Source: Tanypteryx hageni (taxonomy: Eukaryota > Arthropoda > Insecta > Odonata > Petaluridae). From it: a DNA stretch of 64,000 nucleotides. Every line of letters starts with the position of its first letter. Position 1 is the stretch's first letter. Under the pieces are notes generated by a model. That model worked only from the letters and a program-made list of their open reading frames with translations. It searched no databases and was not told where the DNA came from. Positions 10,901 to 22,470 of the stretch are shown one piece after another. A program made the position numbers and the translations under genes. The stretch is from the NCBI GenBank assembly GCA_028673005.1, contig CM054116.1, positions 69,081,315 through 69,145,314 on the forward strand. Direction: 5' to 3'.

Positions 10901-11530
10901 CAGGTTTCCCACTCTTTATGCGGGCTCGTTTTATGCGAATTCGCTATTATGCGACAAACTTATTGCTACCGGAATTTATTTTTATGAGTCTTTGATTCGC
11001 TCTTATGCGGTTACGCGGCCAGTGCTATACAAATGAAAAAACGTTCTCCACTACACCACAAGGCGACCATTCAGTCTCTCATTGACTCTTATGCTGTGCG
11101 CATTAGCACTACAGTAAAAGAGATGAGATTGGAGTGGATATTGTAGAGTGGAGATGAGACGGAGATTTCGTGTGATACTGTTTGAACACACTTGAGAAGT
11201 TTTGTCTCCTTGCCCTCGGAACTTGAATTGGACCAAGACAACCCTCCAGCACTCTAAACCTCCACATTATTTCACTCACAACAGCCACCACCTGCTCTCA
11301 TCTGCTTCCTTTTATTAGCGAGAATAATTTAGTGTTAATTGTTTTAACTTTGTATTTAGCGCATAAGAAGTCATTATATAGCGAAAGAAGAGCGTCTTGG
11401 AGGGAAGTTAGGATTGCTTGTGGAACGTATCCCCATCTTTTGCGTGTAAATATGAGTTCTGTTTATGCGAATTCGTTTTATGCGTCACTTTTCGTGGAAC
11501 GCAACCCCCGCATAAAGAGAGGAAAACCTG
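10901..11530. mobile_element. Tigger/pogo-like MITE (630 bp)
   Basis: The left end CAGGTTTCCCACTCTTTATG and the inverted right end CAGGTTTTCCTCTCTTTATG form terminal inverted repeats, each abutting a TA (10899-10900 and 11531-11532). Subterminal TTTATGCG units repeat at both ends, as in Tigger-type elements whose ends read CAGG...CTCGTTTTATTGCG. No DDE transposase remains. The open frame at 10663-10995 ends inside this element and is probably not a gene. Confidence 0.75.
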
Positions 11531-11532
11531 TA

Positions 11533-12158
11533 CTTTATAAACCTCCTTGGTGAGAAAGTAAAAAAAAACATCTTTACTTTATCGATAGACTTTACAAAAT
11601 AGATTTTATGAGATACCGACCTATCGAGCAACCCGATTGAGTTGGGAAAAAATCTCTTTACCGTGACCACATTGAACGAAATCTTTCTAAATATTTGGGG
11701 GAAACATCAGTAGGTTGAAATTCACGGTTGTGGGTGTAACCTTGAGGAACTGTTTCGCGATGAACAAATAAAATGAAAAACTTGTAGTTTTCACAGCTTT
11801 CAATATTTCACTACGATGTGATACACCATCTTCACCTGAAGATGATGTATCACATGAAGATCTTAAGAGTTAAAAGTAAAATTTATGTTCGAATAATAGA
11901 ATTCAACTCAGCACTCTTTTCATCTTTGAGATCGTCTTTATATCATGGATTAATTTACAATATTTCACGATTTTTCTCGTTTCAAAAATTGTTCCAAATA
12001 TTTCACGAGATGAAGACGGGAGAAAATTCAGCAAAATTTACAAGTTTAGTTTTTGATAAATAAGAGAGGTAAAACGGATCTTTTCATTTCATTGATCTCT
12101 TTGAGGAATCTTTCGCGGTAAGTTTTATAATTTCCGCCGCAGTGTAACTGGAGTAAAT
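11533..12158. other. Spacer with one near-perfect palindrome
   Basis: The only structure I see is an inverted repeat at about 11817-11854, in which GTGATACACCATCTTCA meets its near reverse complement across a 2-base centre. It is too isolated to classify. Confidence 0.4.
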
Positions 12159-12274
12159 TACAGTCAAACTCCGATTTAGCGCCCCCCCCCCATGTAGTGC
12201 CAGCCCCGCATACCGCTGATGAATCTTTGTGAATAGAACTTCCATCATTAGATGAGTAAATGAATTCGACAGTA

Positions 12275-14173
12275 TCGTCATAGATTTTTCAAAAGCTTTC
12301 GACGTAGTACCTCACGACTTTCTACCAAAGAAATTAAAAGAGTTAAATATTAATAAGAGAGTAATTCAGTGGTTAAAAAATTTCCTTATTGGTAAATCCC
12401 AACGAGTTAAAGTAGGACAGAGTCACTCCGAGGAAAATCAGGTAAAAATCAGTGGTTCCACAAGGGAGAGTTTTAGGGCCCTTATTATTCCTGATTTACG
12501 TAAACGACGTACCTAATTACGTCAAGTCTGAGGTGCGGCTTTTCACAGATGACTGCGTTATCTATAGACGAATAAGAACGGAAAAGGACCGGGCAATTTT
12601 GCAGGAAGATATGGAGCGGGTAGCAAATTGGATTAAGTTGAAGAAAATGAGGATTAATGGAACAAAGTGCAAGCACATCAATTTCACAAATAAGAGGACC
12701 GAGAGAAATTTTGGCTACACGCTTAATGGGGAAACGGTACAAAAAGTCGATAATTGCAAATACCTAGGCGTTCAAATAACAAAAGACCTAAAATGGGGTA
12801 TACACATCCAAAAAATCGTAGCAAAAGCGTATAAGACCTTGCATTACGAGATGCGTAAAAGTACTAAGGCAGCAAAAGAGTTAGCATATAAATCATTGGT
12901 TAGGCCTATATCAGAGTACGCTACGAACGTATGGGACCCTTACGAGATAGTGCATATTAAGAAATTAGAGAAGGTGCAAAGAAAGGCGGCGAGATATACC
13001 TTAGGAAGAGATAGTGACACCGAAATGATTAAAATGCTGGGTTGGAAAACGCTTAAGAAAAGGAGGAGGATTAATAGATTAGGGGGTATATTCCAGCTAA
13101 TTGGCAAAAATAAGGCATGGTAAGATCTCAGGAGTAGGATAGAGCAGGGTTCGACAAATTTTCTAAAATTCTAGGCTCCACCTCCAAAATCTAGGAGCCA
13201 GCGCAGACATTGCATAATTTTGATAGATTTTTTATCATCGCCAGAAAAATAAATGTTTAATTATTCAGGCACGAATCTGCTACAATAATTAAGCCATGCA
13301 CATTTAGATATTTCTGTCACATTATGTAGCAGAACATAATAAAATGAGCCTTATGCATCTGAAAAAGTCTAATGATATTTTGAAAACATGTAGTTTACGA
13401 ACAAGATTAAAAGTTTGCGCTTATTTTCAGGAACTTGAATGCTTCCGATAGATATATTCTATTTTGCTTCTGCTGTTGCTGAGCCCGACAATGCGACTAC
13501 AGCACGTGACTACAGTATAACCATAACCTAACTACAGCAAGCATTTACAATATCTAGGCGACAGCATGAAAATCTTAGGCGCCATGGCGACCTGGCGCCC
13601 GAGATTTGTCGAGTCCTGGGATAGAGAAGTCAGAATTTATTAGAAAAAACGGACACGAGTTTAAAATTAAATTGAGGCCGCAAAAAAATATTTTTCCAAA
13701 TATTATTTTCTTAATAGAGGAATCTGGGATTGGAACATGTTACCTGAAGAGCTCTTCAAACCCTTACATAAAAATGTTAAAATATTTAAGAATAAAGTTA
13801 GTTTGATTATAGATAATATTGTAAATTGTAACAGATGACGATGGAGTTGGAGGAAGTAAAGTAATGTCTGATGGGGTGAAGTACGGTGGGGATCTCGTGA
13901 GCCCCTTAACCGCTACGGTAGCCGTGAAGGCCCATCTTGAACCTAGAAAACTCTAAACTCTATAAGAATAGGTAATAATTAAATTGAATAGGTTTTTAAT
14001 TAAATACTATTGAATTTGTCATTTAAAAATTAACTTTTGTTGCACGTATATTGTATTTTGTTATTTTAATTTCAATTAATGTATAAGTCAGGTGATTTGT
14101 GGGTCCAATAGTGTAGCAATCGTCGCCACCTGACTATAGCCAACTTGCGACATTGATGTTTAAATAAATAAAT
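12275..14173 (+). pseudogene. Non-LTR retrotransposon relic (CR1/L2/Jockey-type RT), nested in the TIR element
   Basis: From 12286 the frame gives the catalytic block FSKAFDVVPHDFL, then, after a frameshift near 12450, VPQGRVLGPLLFLIYVNDVP and LFTDDCVIYR. The second catalytic motif therefore reads FTDD, not the usual FADD or YADD. Thumb and C-terminal blocks follow (NCKYLGVQI, LEKVQRKAARY) to 13123. A stop and then a hAT MITE interrupt the frame, and the C-terminal part resumes at 13627 and ends near 13806. The 3' UTR finishes in AAATAAATAAAT near 14173, a plausible 3' terminal repeat. Endonuclease and most of the 5' part are absent, so the copy is 5'-truncated and dead. Confidence 0.88.
13145..13618. 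mobile_element. hAT MITE inside the reverse transcriptase gene (474 bp)
   Basis: An exact 8-bp duplication GGATAGAG flanks it (13137-13144 and 13619-13626). The left end CAGGGTTCGACAAAT and the inverted right end CAGGACTCGACAAAT are the terminal repeats. Removing the element and one duplication puts the two halves of the reverse transcriptase frame back in register. Size, duplication length and CAGG start fit a non-autonomous hAT. Confidence 0.9.
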
Positions 14174-14265
14174 TACAAGCATGTTCCTCGATTTACCGCA
14201 ATCCCCGCTCTAACACCAAGGTCAGTGATGGACAAATGGCGGCACTAAATAGGGGTTTGACTGTA

Positions 14266-15194
14266 GTTCATCGGTTCCATCCAAGGGACCACAGTGTTTT
14301 AGATCGAGAAAGTTAGGTTGTGGGACAACGCGTCGGCGAAACCGGGTAGTTGAGATAAAAAAACCGCGAAACATTTTGCAATTTTCTCAACTATTGTATC
14401 AAATGAATAACTATCCTTTTTAAAAGCACAGAGGGAGAGGACGTAGATAGACGCAGTATTCGTAGCGTAGTAGAAGTATAAAAACGTGTACCCAGATTGT
14501 TTCACCTTTACTTTTTTTTAAACCAAACTCGTTATGAAAACACCTCCTTATCCGAGGATCCTTTCTCATCTGGGGGCCGGAACCTTTACCGCCAAAAAAC
14601 TCCGAATAATCGTCGACATGAGCACGCAGAACGTGTCGCAGCGTTCGTTAGTCCAACCACGCCTCTCGTTTTTTTTACTTTTATTTTATTTTTTAAAGAA
14701 ACCGTTCTTCCGCCGGTGACCCCCACTCCCGTTATGTCCGTAACGAAGGTTCTTTTATCCACTCCTTTCCCCCAGTGCGGTTCTTAATGTTATTAGGATT
14801 CCTATAATGACCTCCTTCAGTTCCTCCTCCTCCCCCCCCCCCCCAACACCGCCTATCCCTCCGGCGCGATAAAATAAAAATCGCGGGTGAACTTTATTTT
14901 TTTCACACTTTCAATGAAACAAATCAACACGCATCGATAAAATAAATCCTTCCCGGCGGAAAAGGGGCCTCATTTTGTTTCTTTGTCCCGGACGATCAAA
15001 AAATGAATTGCTTTGCAAATTGGACACGTTTCGCACTTCGGAGTTTGCTTTTCGGATTTTTTTCTCTCTCTCTCTCTTCATTGTTGCAGCGTCGAGGGGG
15101 GAGTTTCAATGGGTGTGGGTGGGAGGACGAGGTGTGTCTCCGGAGACAAAGGTTACCCGAGCGAAACGGGGAAGGGGCGTTAATAAAAGCGGAA
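14266..15194. other. No recognised gene; leads into the purine-rich island
   Basis: Overlapping open frames at 14.5-14.8 and 15.0-15.2 kb have biased, low-complexity composition and no motifs. A C-homopolymer lies near 14.83 kb and a CT-repeat near 15.07 kb. Confidence 0.4.
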
Positions 15195-16480
15195 GATGAA
15201 GAAGAAAGGGGAGAAGGGAAAACGAAGACGTGAAGACAGGAAATCACGAGAGAGAATGGAGAAAACGTAGAATTTTTTAAGTGGTAAGTGCGAAGGAGGA
15301 TATATAAAACGAAATAAAAAGGTTAATTTGAAGCGATGAGGAAGCAAAATTAGAAGACGAATCAACACGAGAAGAGGAAAGGATTGGAAAGGAACATGAA
15401 GGAAAAGAGAAGGAAAGAAGACGAGGTCGTTAGAAGACAAGGGAGAGAAGGGACAACGCAAAAGTTAAGAAACGAGGAAAACATAATGGATGGGCGAAGA
15501 AGGAAAATCGTAAAAGATAATGGAATGAGGTAATAGAAGGAATTAAGAAGAAGCGGAAGGAAGCCGATAGGAATGAAAAGGAGAAGGGATTGTTGAGGTC
15601 GTTCGAGGAACAGAGAAAATGATAGGGATACGCGAAAGCGGAAATAAGAGGCGAAAGAAACAAGAGAGATAGAGAAGAAAGGGACCGAGAGAGGACGTGA
15701 GAAGGATAAGTTATAAAATATATGATCAGGCGAACGGAACCGAAGCGGGAGACTGATAGCAAAAAGGGAAGAAGAAGACGTATAAGGGAATTCGAGAAAG
15801 AGGAAGAGAGAGAGACTCCAAATTTGGGAAAAAAGCGTCAAGGAATGGGGAGAGTTAGAGAAATGGGAGAAATACGTGGAAGGAGGGATATCTGAATAAG
15901 AGAAGGGGAAAGAGAGAGATGGAAAGGAGGGGAAAGAGAGAGAGGGTGGTTAAAAGAGGTGGGTGGTTTTAGTGAGCTGGTGGGAAATAGGGAAAGGAGG
16001 GATCGGAGTAATGGGGTAAGTTGACTAAGCGTGAGGGAGGAGAGGGGATGTCGAAAGGCGGTGCGTGGAGGGGAGTTATAGAGGGAGGCTGGGATTGGGA
16101 GGTTGTGTGGGCGAGGTGTAGAGAGAGAGAGAGAGGGAGGACGGGGAGTGAGAGAGGTGGGATTGGAAAGGAGTTTTGGGGAGAGAGAGAAGAGAAAGGA
16201 ATGGCTCTGGTAACCACGTCACGTCATTTCGTAATCCGTCGCTAACGACCTTCGCTCGGCGGTCTGGATCATTTGATGGGCAGGCGAATAGAGTGATAGA
16301 GGGGGAAAGAGAGAGAGAGAGAGGGAGGAAAGGATAGAGTGACGGGGGAGGGTTGGTTTGGGAAAAGAGAGAGAGAGAGGAAGGAAACGGGAGCGGTGAG
16401 GGATGGGAGAATGTTGGTTAAGGTGTTCGTACTGTTGAGAGGATGCGGCGTTTTGCCTTTTGAGTCGAGGAGGTCGAATG
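15195..16480. repeat. Long purine-rich (GA) island
   Basis: For about 1.3 kb the plus strand is dominated by A and G, with GAGAGAGA runs near 15.9, 16.12, 16.31 and 16.37 kb. This creates many long spurious frames rich in Ser, Leu, Phe and Pro on the minus strand, which are not genes. Such tracts can bind GAGA-type factors and can form non-B DNA. Which, if any, applies is unknown. Confidence 0.75.
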
Positions 16481-17369
16481 AAAAGCCAAGTGAGATGAAG
16501 CGGTTCTTTTTTTTTAATTCTCCGAGATCGCCTTTCGGAAATAGATGGCAAATCGGGTGCAATAGGATCGCTGACTAGGAGGAATGCGCCGTGGATGATC
16601 TGGCAAATACGCGAATTCTGTGAAAAATTCAGTTTCGTGTAGAAGTGAAAAAATTGATTTTTTGTTATTTTTTCTCCGATAATGATTCTTCGATATTTGC
16701 CCTTTGCTACGTTTAAGGATTATCAAAACATATTACTTTATTAGGACAACCCATTTTTTAAAATAAAAACCGTTAGATAGTTTTGAACATTAAACTTAAC
16801 ATAAGTAAATAAATTTTATATATTTTCTGGATTTTGGAAACTTCTGGCCTGCAAATATCTATATTAATGCTTTATTTAAATGAAATAATGAAATGGATTA
16901 TGAATATAATTGTAGCAGCAGACAAATTTCTAGCGAATATTTGTGCTGGGATTAAAATTTATGCGATACAAATGTGTAAAAAGCTTCTGCGATATAAATA
17001 TGTAAATAGCTGTTATCAACATGTTTAGAATTATTTTGCTCAAAACGACTTAAATATGTCAGGATGTAGCTGTTTGCAATATAATTGCAGAAAATGCTTT
17101 ACGGATATTTATTTGTTACGTAATACTTTTATTTTACATGCGCAATTTTAAATATTTTATAAAATATCCAATGCTCTTTCAGAAACCGGAACAGTTTCAG
17201 TTCATCACATCGCCTCGTCACTGTGAAAAGGAGAGCGTAGATCACGCGTTTACAGTTCGTTAGGTGGCATTTTGTAAAGGTCTCGTAATTTTCAAGATAC
17301 GTACGTAAACTTACTCATCCTCAGACAGTTTCAACGTTCCGATTGAAAAAAATTAATGCGAGAAGGGTG
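16481..17369. other. AT-rich spacer, nothing recognised
   Basis: No terminal repeat, RNA gene or motif-bearing frame was seen. A short open frame at 16834-17028 has no recognisable content. Confidence 0.45.
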
Positions 17370-19198
17370 GGTTTAGCGACTTTTCGTCACAGAAAGTTCG
17401 TCACTACGACAACTGGTCACAGACATTTGGTCATAGGGACAATTGGTACCTGCAACATTTCGTCATATACGACTTTTGGTACCTACGACATTTCGTCACC
17501 GGTGACATTTGGTACGTGCGACATTTCGTCACAAGCGGCATTTGGTACCTACGACATTTCGTCACCCATGACATTTGGTACCTGTAACATATATTAAACG
17601 TCATTGCAGCTTATGCAACAATGTATTTGATATAATATATGTGATAAATGATAATGCCATATTTCAGAAACACGAAATCCCGATATTTCCAATAGTTTTA
17701 GGAGGAATGTATTCAAGAAATCATGTAAATAAAGACTTGTTAATGATTTAATAAATTATAACTACTTTTTCATTACTCACTAAGAATAAAAAAATTGGAA
17801 TTAAAATAAAAAAACATCATAAAGACTAGCGAGCAATATATGAACATACACATACATATTTTTCATTCAATTGATCAAAATCGAAATGTATTTAATCATT
17901 TATAACTACTTTCTTGAGACATCTAGGAATATAAGTTGCCATTTATCTGTAAAAAGCAGCACAAACATAATTTGTTATGAAATTTGCTCCATCTTCTATT
18001 AATTCCAGCAACTCGACTTCATTTTCTAATTATCCATGCCTTACTGATTCTTTCATTTTGAGGACGTTATAAATGGAATTCATAAAAGGAAAATATGGGG
18101 ACAAATATAAAAAATCTGTTCCTTCTCTGATACTAGGATTTTTACTCTTTGACTTTTATAGAATGGAACCATTATTTATTACTAATAAACGGTTTTCAAT
18201 ACCTTTTTCGTCCATTATTTGCAATACGTTTTCAAGAAAAGAACAGAAATAGTCTCCAGAATAATGCACAGTTTGCGCTGAGTAATGAAATAACTTCTCT
18301 CGGTTCATTCCACCACTTTTCCCCCGCCGATCCCGATTAAATTTGTTAGATATATATAAATTTCCAACACACGTATCATCCCGAGTACTTTGATACCCAT
18401 GAAGCCCATGTTTCCGGAAAAGAACCCCTATCCCCCTTACCCTTCCCCCGCTGATTCCTATTAAACTTCTTAGATATATATACATTTCCAAAATATGTAT
18501 CGGCCTGAGTATTTTGATACCCATGAAGCCCATGTTTCCGGAAAGAAACCCTTATCCCCTCACCCATCCCTCCGCATGCCGATTCCGATTAAATTTGTTA
18601 GATATACATAAATTTCCAACATATGTATCTTCCCGAATACTTTGATACTCATGAAGCCCATGTTTCCGGAAAGAGCCCCCTACCCCCCCCCCCATCCCTC
18701 CGCACGCCGATTCCAATTAAATTTGTTAGATATACATAAATTTCCAATATATGTATCTTCCCGAATACTTTGATACTCATGAAGCCCATGTTTCCGGATA
18801 GAACCCCCCCCCCCATCCCTCCGCACGCCGACTCCGATTAAATTTGTTAGATATACATAAATTTCCAACATACGTATCGACCCGAGTATTTTATTATCCA
18901 CGAAGCGTATGCTCCCAGAAAGAACGTAACGTGTGACGAAAATAATTTTGCGACGTCAAGTCGCAGTTGCCAATTATTTTCTATGACGAAAAGTGGCTGA
19001 TGCCAATTTTAATGTGTGACCAAATGTCGCTGGTACCAAATATTTTGTGTGACGAAATGTCGCTGGTACGAATTTAAATGTGCGACGAGTTGTCGCAGTT
19101 ACCATTTTGAAAGTGTGACGAAATGTCGCAGGTATCAATTGTCATCTATGACGAGATGTCGCAGTGACGAATTTTCTGTGACGAGAAGTCGCGACACC
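17370..19198. mobile_element. Foldback-type element with tandem-repeat arms
   Basis: The left arm (17370-17592) and right arm (18930-19198) are inverted copies. Each is built from short units alternating GACATTTCGTCAC-like and ACATTTGGTACC-like words at roughly 30-40 bp spacing. The outer ends align as AGCGACTTTTCGTCACAGAA and, on the other strand, GCGACTTCTCGTCACAGAA. Long inverted arms made of direct subrepeats are the hallmark of foldback (FB/Galileo-like) elements. The 1.3 kb core has no transposase but holds a minisatellite. Flanks AGAAGGGTG and ACAAGGGGA are a weak candidate duplication. A frame at 17343-17597 is a by-product of the subrepeats. Confidence 0.75.
18315..18905. repeat. Minisatellite, five units of 121-128 bp
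   Basis: The phrase GATTAAATTTGTTAGATATA or a close variant starts at about 18335, 18459, 18587, 18715 and 18836. Each unit also has CATGAAGCCCATGTTTCCGG and a C-rich tract whose length varies from unit to unit and accounts for most of the period variation. The array lies in the core of the foldback element. Confidence 0.88.
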
Positions 19199-19960
19199 AC
19201 AAGGGGATCAATCAGATCGTGGCTAGCTAGAGTCAGCATATATATTGCAGGAAGTATTTATCGCATTCTTAACCGTGCCTTTATCAAAGAACCAACAAAG
19301 CCTTTTAATGCAAGCATAGGCTAAAAGCCTTAATTAATCTCAATTTAAATTCGACTATACTTGTGGCTATGTAACGAAATTCACCGTAGACGCGAAGTAT
19401 TTCATCAACTGAAACAATGATGTAACGCTTAATTACGATTTTCAGATACATCCCGCCGCAAAATTTTCGCATTCTACTGTTAAAAATTTATTATTCGTGG
19501 AAATACATGTGTAGTTAGGGAGTGCAGCACTGTTATTTTAATTCGGTCGAATTCTAAAAATAAAGCAAGGCAAATATTTTCCGAAGTTTTTTGTCTCTGG
19601 ATGTGTATTACATTAGTGTTTCGATATTACGACATTTACACTGCAGCCAGGAGTACTTACCGATATTCTTCTAACTGTAAAAATGGATACTTTCTATTCA
19701 TTCTGAGGGAGAAATTCCAATGTAACATTTCTAGGTATTTTGTCGGTCCAGACAAGGATCCAGTCCAGCACCCTCTTTACTTCAGAAAATATTTATAAAA
19801 AAAATCCAATTCACATATTACTTCCTTAAATTAGCGATAAACTAGGAATAAAATTATGACAAAAGGTAAAATTCCATTGGAGATGCTTCCTCATTCAGCT
19901 GCAGCCAATGGCCAAAATTTATCTGTTTACGAAAATAATGTGCCGAATAATCGTTGAGGA
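19199..19960. other. No recognised feature
   Basis: AT-rich DNA. A decayed left end of the GCGCCCC-type hAT MITE may lie near 19.75 kb, but I cannot align it with confidence. Confidence 0.35.
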
Positions 19961-20021
19961 AGCGCCCCCTAAGTTTTGGCGCCCCGGGCTCGCCGGTACC
20001 TCAGCCCGGTTCTGGCAGCTT
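19960..20021. mobile_element. Solo end of a hAT MITE (GGCGCCCCGGG family)
   Basis: The run AAGTTTTGGCGCCCCGGGCT and the following GCCCGGTTCTGG resemble the right end of the complete MITE at 58779-59065. No matching left end with a duplication was found, so this is a fragment. Confidence 0.5.
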
Positions 20022-20717
20022 TCATTTCCACAATCTCTCTCGGTCATTACTCCACCGCGTTATTCTTGAATTATTCCGATATCTACGCACAATACCAAAT
20101 AAATTATTGTCACTGTTCAACTGACCGATCTAGTTTATGTGATAGTGTTAATATAACTTTAGCGCTTTGACGTGGCATATTTACTGTAGGTCTATAAAGA
20201 AACAAAATACTGTTGCTTAGTAATCCGGTAATTTTGCACGTAGTTCGCCGAAGCACTTGCAACTTCTAATGGCGCCTGGTACATATATATTTTGCCAACG
20301 CCAGGCCATAATGATGAAAAGACAAAAACTAGACCTATTCAATTACAAAAAATGATAGGTTTAAGAATTTTTTGTTAAATCTACATTTTGTAATTAATAG
20401 GAAGAAATAATATATTTAGATGCATTCAAAGAACTTTGAAGGTATGATTCTATTCAAGAACAAGCAATTTCAAAAATGTTCTTGCCAAGACGAGCTCGAT
20501 TGTTGAATTACCTAAGATTCTATTAAAAAAACACTGCAGATTAAGTGTAACTTAGCCTCATTCAAACATTTATATTGAAAATAGGAGCACGATTTTGAAT
20601 TAATATAGTCTCTTATCTTCACTCTGTTACTATGAGTTCAAAGTGCGTATAGATAACTGAGGAGTTACTAAGAGTTGAAACGAAAATTGATACCAGAAGA
20701 CACCTATTGGCTTTTGG

Positions 20718-20721
<4 letters not shown>

Positions 20722-20764
<43 letters not shown>
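20722..20764. repeat. (AT)n microsatellite
   Basis: Uninterrupted AT dinucleotides for about 43 bases. The IYIYIY protein frame across it on the minus strand is not coding. Confidence 0.95.
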
Positions 20765-20771
<7 letters not shown>

Positions 20772-20924
20772 AAACAAACACGCACACTTATTTACATATG
20801 CATATACACACATCGTGTGCTTAACAGGGTGTAATTCATCGGAGAAAACTGATCTCGTGCACCGGGAAAATTTGATTACGCGGACAAGTTTCTCGATGTA
20901 AAGAGGACTTTTGATGTCTGGGAA

Positions 20925-21130
20925 GGGTCGTGGAGGGAGGGAGGGAGGATATATACGTAGAAGGAGGAGAGGGGTTAGGAACGCACATGAGAAGAGCGAA
21001 GGAGGGATGCAGCGAGGATTGGCCGAGGAAAGGAGGAATGAGTTTTGAGAGATATGGGACAGATATAGATAGAGAGAGAGAGTGGGAGTAAAGAGAGGGG
21101 TGGGAGAGGAGGAAGAAGGGGGAGTAGGAG
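20925..21130. repeat. Purine-rich (GA) tract
   Basis: The plus strand is strongly G/A-rich with GAGAGAGAGAG near 21.07 kb. It abuts the homeodomain-site segment at 21.13-21.20 kb, and purine-rich DNA resumes at 21.28-21.37 kb. Confidence 0.7.
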
Positions 21131-21132
21131 GG

Positions 21133-21262
21133 GGAGAATTTCGTTAATTATTGATCTGGGCGTAGTGGGGAAGCACGGTCGTTAATTATTGATGGCGCCC
21201 GTGGCGGGTCGGTCTGGTTGGCGCCGTGTCAACCCGTCTCTTGGCCCCGTCCCTTGAGGACC
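21133..21262. promoter_or_regulatory. Candidate regulatory segment with paired TTAATTATTGAT sites
   Basis: CGTTAATTATTGAT occurs twice about 43 bp apart (21137 and 21180), each containing TAAT/ATTA homeodomain-type cores. It lies next to GC-rich, CpG-containing sequence and between two GA-rich tracts. Exact duplication of a homeodomain-type site in otherwise unique, non-repeat sequence suggests a conserved cis-regulatory element. Function is inferred from composition only. Confidence 0.35.
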
Positions 21263-22360
21263 ACCCTCTGCCAAGCCAAGAGGGAAGTTGAAGAGGGAGT
21301 AGGAGGAGGATGGGGAGTGGGGGAGGGACATAGGGAGGGAGAAGGTGGGAGGCAAACCATGAGAGAGAGAGAGCAAAGGAACATCCTTCTACTTCCATTC
21401 CCACTTTCCTAGTTCGACGTCAAGAGTTAGTCTCCGTCGTTTGCGTGCTCAAAGTGCTCCTCCGCCTTCTCTCCCCCTCTTTTTTCTCTCTGTCTCTTAC
21501 ACCTTTCTCCTCCCCTACACCTGCCACGCACACAACCAGCTGGAAAGACGACATAGCCGAAATTTCCACGGCCAGGGAAGGAAGTCAAACACGCGCGCTA
21601 GCGGCCCGGCGTCCGTTTTCGCGCTCCCTTTCTGATTCTCGGATGTAGTCGGAACTGCGGTTTCAACAGAGAGAGATAGAGGATGTTTCGCGCCCGAAAA
21701 ATACACAAACACGCAAGCATACGTACGCGTCCTCGTTATTTCTCCTTCTTCTGTTTTTTATTATAAATTCTCCTCCGTCGTTTCTGCGCACGCGCGACGT
21801 ATTTGCCGCCTGCAAATCTAATTATTTCCGCTCTCTTCACTTATTTTATTTTCCCCCGTCTCTCTTTCTATATATCTGTACCTGTCCCTCTTCCTCTCTT
21901 TCGTCTTTTTTATTTTTCGCTTCGTTCGTTTATCAACATATTTATCTTGCCTGGGATGGCGCTCTTATGAGCGAAAAGAACCGTGTGATAGAAATAACTG
22001 GCTCCGAGGATTCTTATGGACGCGAGAGAGAAAATTCGAGTGAAATAATTGAAATTCGCGAGGGTTTTTGTGGAGGGAGACGAAAGAAGCTCCAAAATGA
22101 CCTTTTCGTACGTAAGGTCATGAACTTTTTCATCACACGCACTTATTTGTAATTCGATAATTTTCTGCTCTGAATGTATGATTTTTCCTTCAAACGCAAA
22201 TAATAGCATATTTAATCCCTTGTCCGTGTAATTTTATATCTTACCAGCAATAATAGAAATAATACTTGAGAGTGACTATCAAAATTCACTGTATGATCGA
22301 ACATTGTTAGAATGGATAAATAATAAAGCATGAGGCAGAAAGAGGTAAATGGAACATTAC

Positions 22361-22470
22361 CAGGGGCGGCCCGAGGAATTTTTGCGCCCCGGGCGAGATA
22401 GTACTCCACCCTCCCCCTATTTTAATGTTTATTGAGATATTTACAAAGTACATATTAATTTCATGATGAG
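22361..22470. mobile_element. Left part of a hAT MITE (GGCGCCCCGGG family)
   Basis: From CAGGGGCGGCCCGAGG the sequence follows the MITE at 58779 through GCGCCCCGGGCGAGATAG and TGTTTATTGAGATATTTACA. The right half and inverted end were not found, so this copy is truncated or internally diverged. Confidence 0.65.

Larger units (their letters stand above)
12161..14263. mobile_element. Tigger/pogo-like TIR element hosting nested insertions
   Basis: The left end CAGTCAAACTCCGATTTAGC and the inverted right end CAGTCAAACCCCTATTTAGT are clear terminal inverted repeats, each next to a TA (12159-12160 and 14264-14265). The CAGTCAAAC-C-C-ATTTAG style is typical of pogo/Tigger-like elements. Most of the interior is a reverse transcriptase element, which carries a hAT MITE in turn. 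Only about 210 bases belong to the TIR element, so it was a small MITE when hit. Confidence 0.78.

Noticed and set aside
10663..10995. 110-codon frame as a host exon
   Set aside because: Its last third is inside a Tigger-like MITE and the first part has no recognisable domain.
11817..11860. CACCTGAAGATGATGTATCAC as a hammerhead
   Set aside because: No GAAA follows in place. It is only a palindrome.
15362..16578. Several 80-159 codon frames
   Set aside because: Artefacts of the purine-rich island; no motifs, and competing frames exist on both strands.
17343..17597. Repetitive 84-codon protein (TFGTCDISS-like repeats)
   Set aside because: The repeat is the nucleotide subrepeat of the foldback arm read in frame, and the right arm does not preserve it.
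18315..18905. CRISPR-like array
   Set aside because: Units are long, adjacent and diverged with no unique spacers. This is a eukaryotic minisatellite.
20619..20813. IYIYIY-rich peptide and similar frames at 39.6-39.97 and 53.16-53.58 kb
   Set aside because: They are translations of TA microsatellites.
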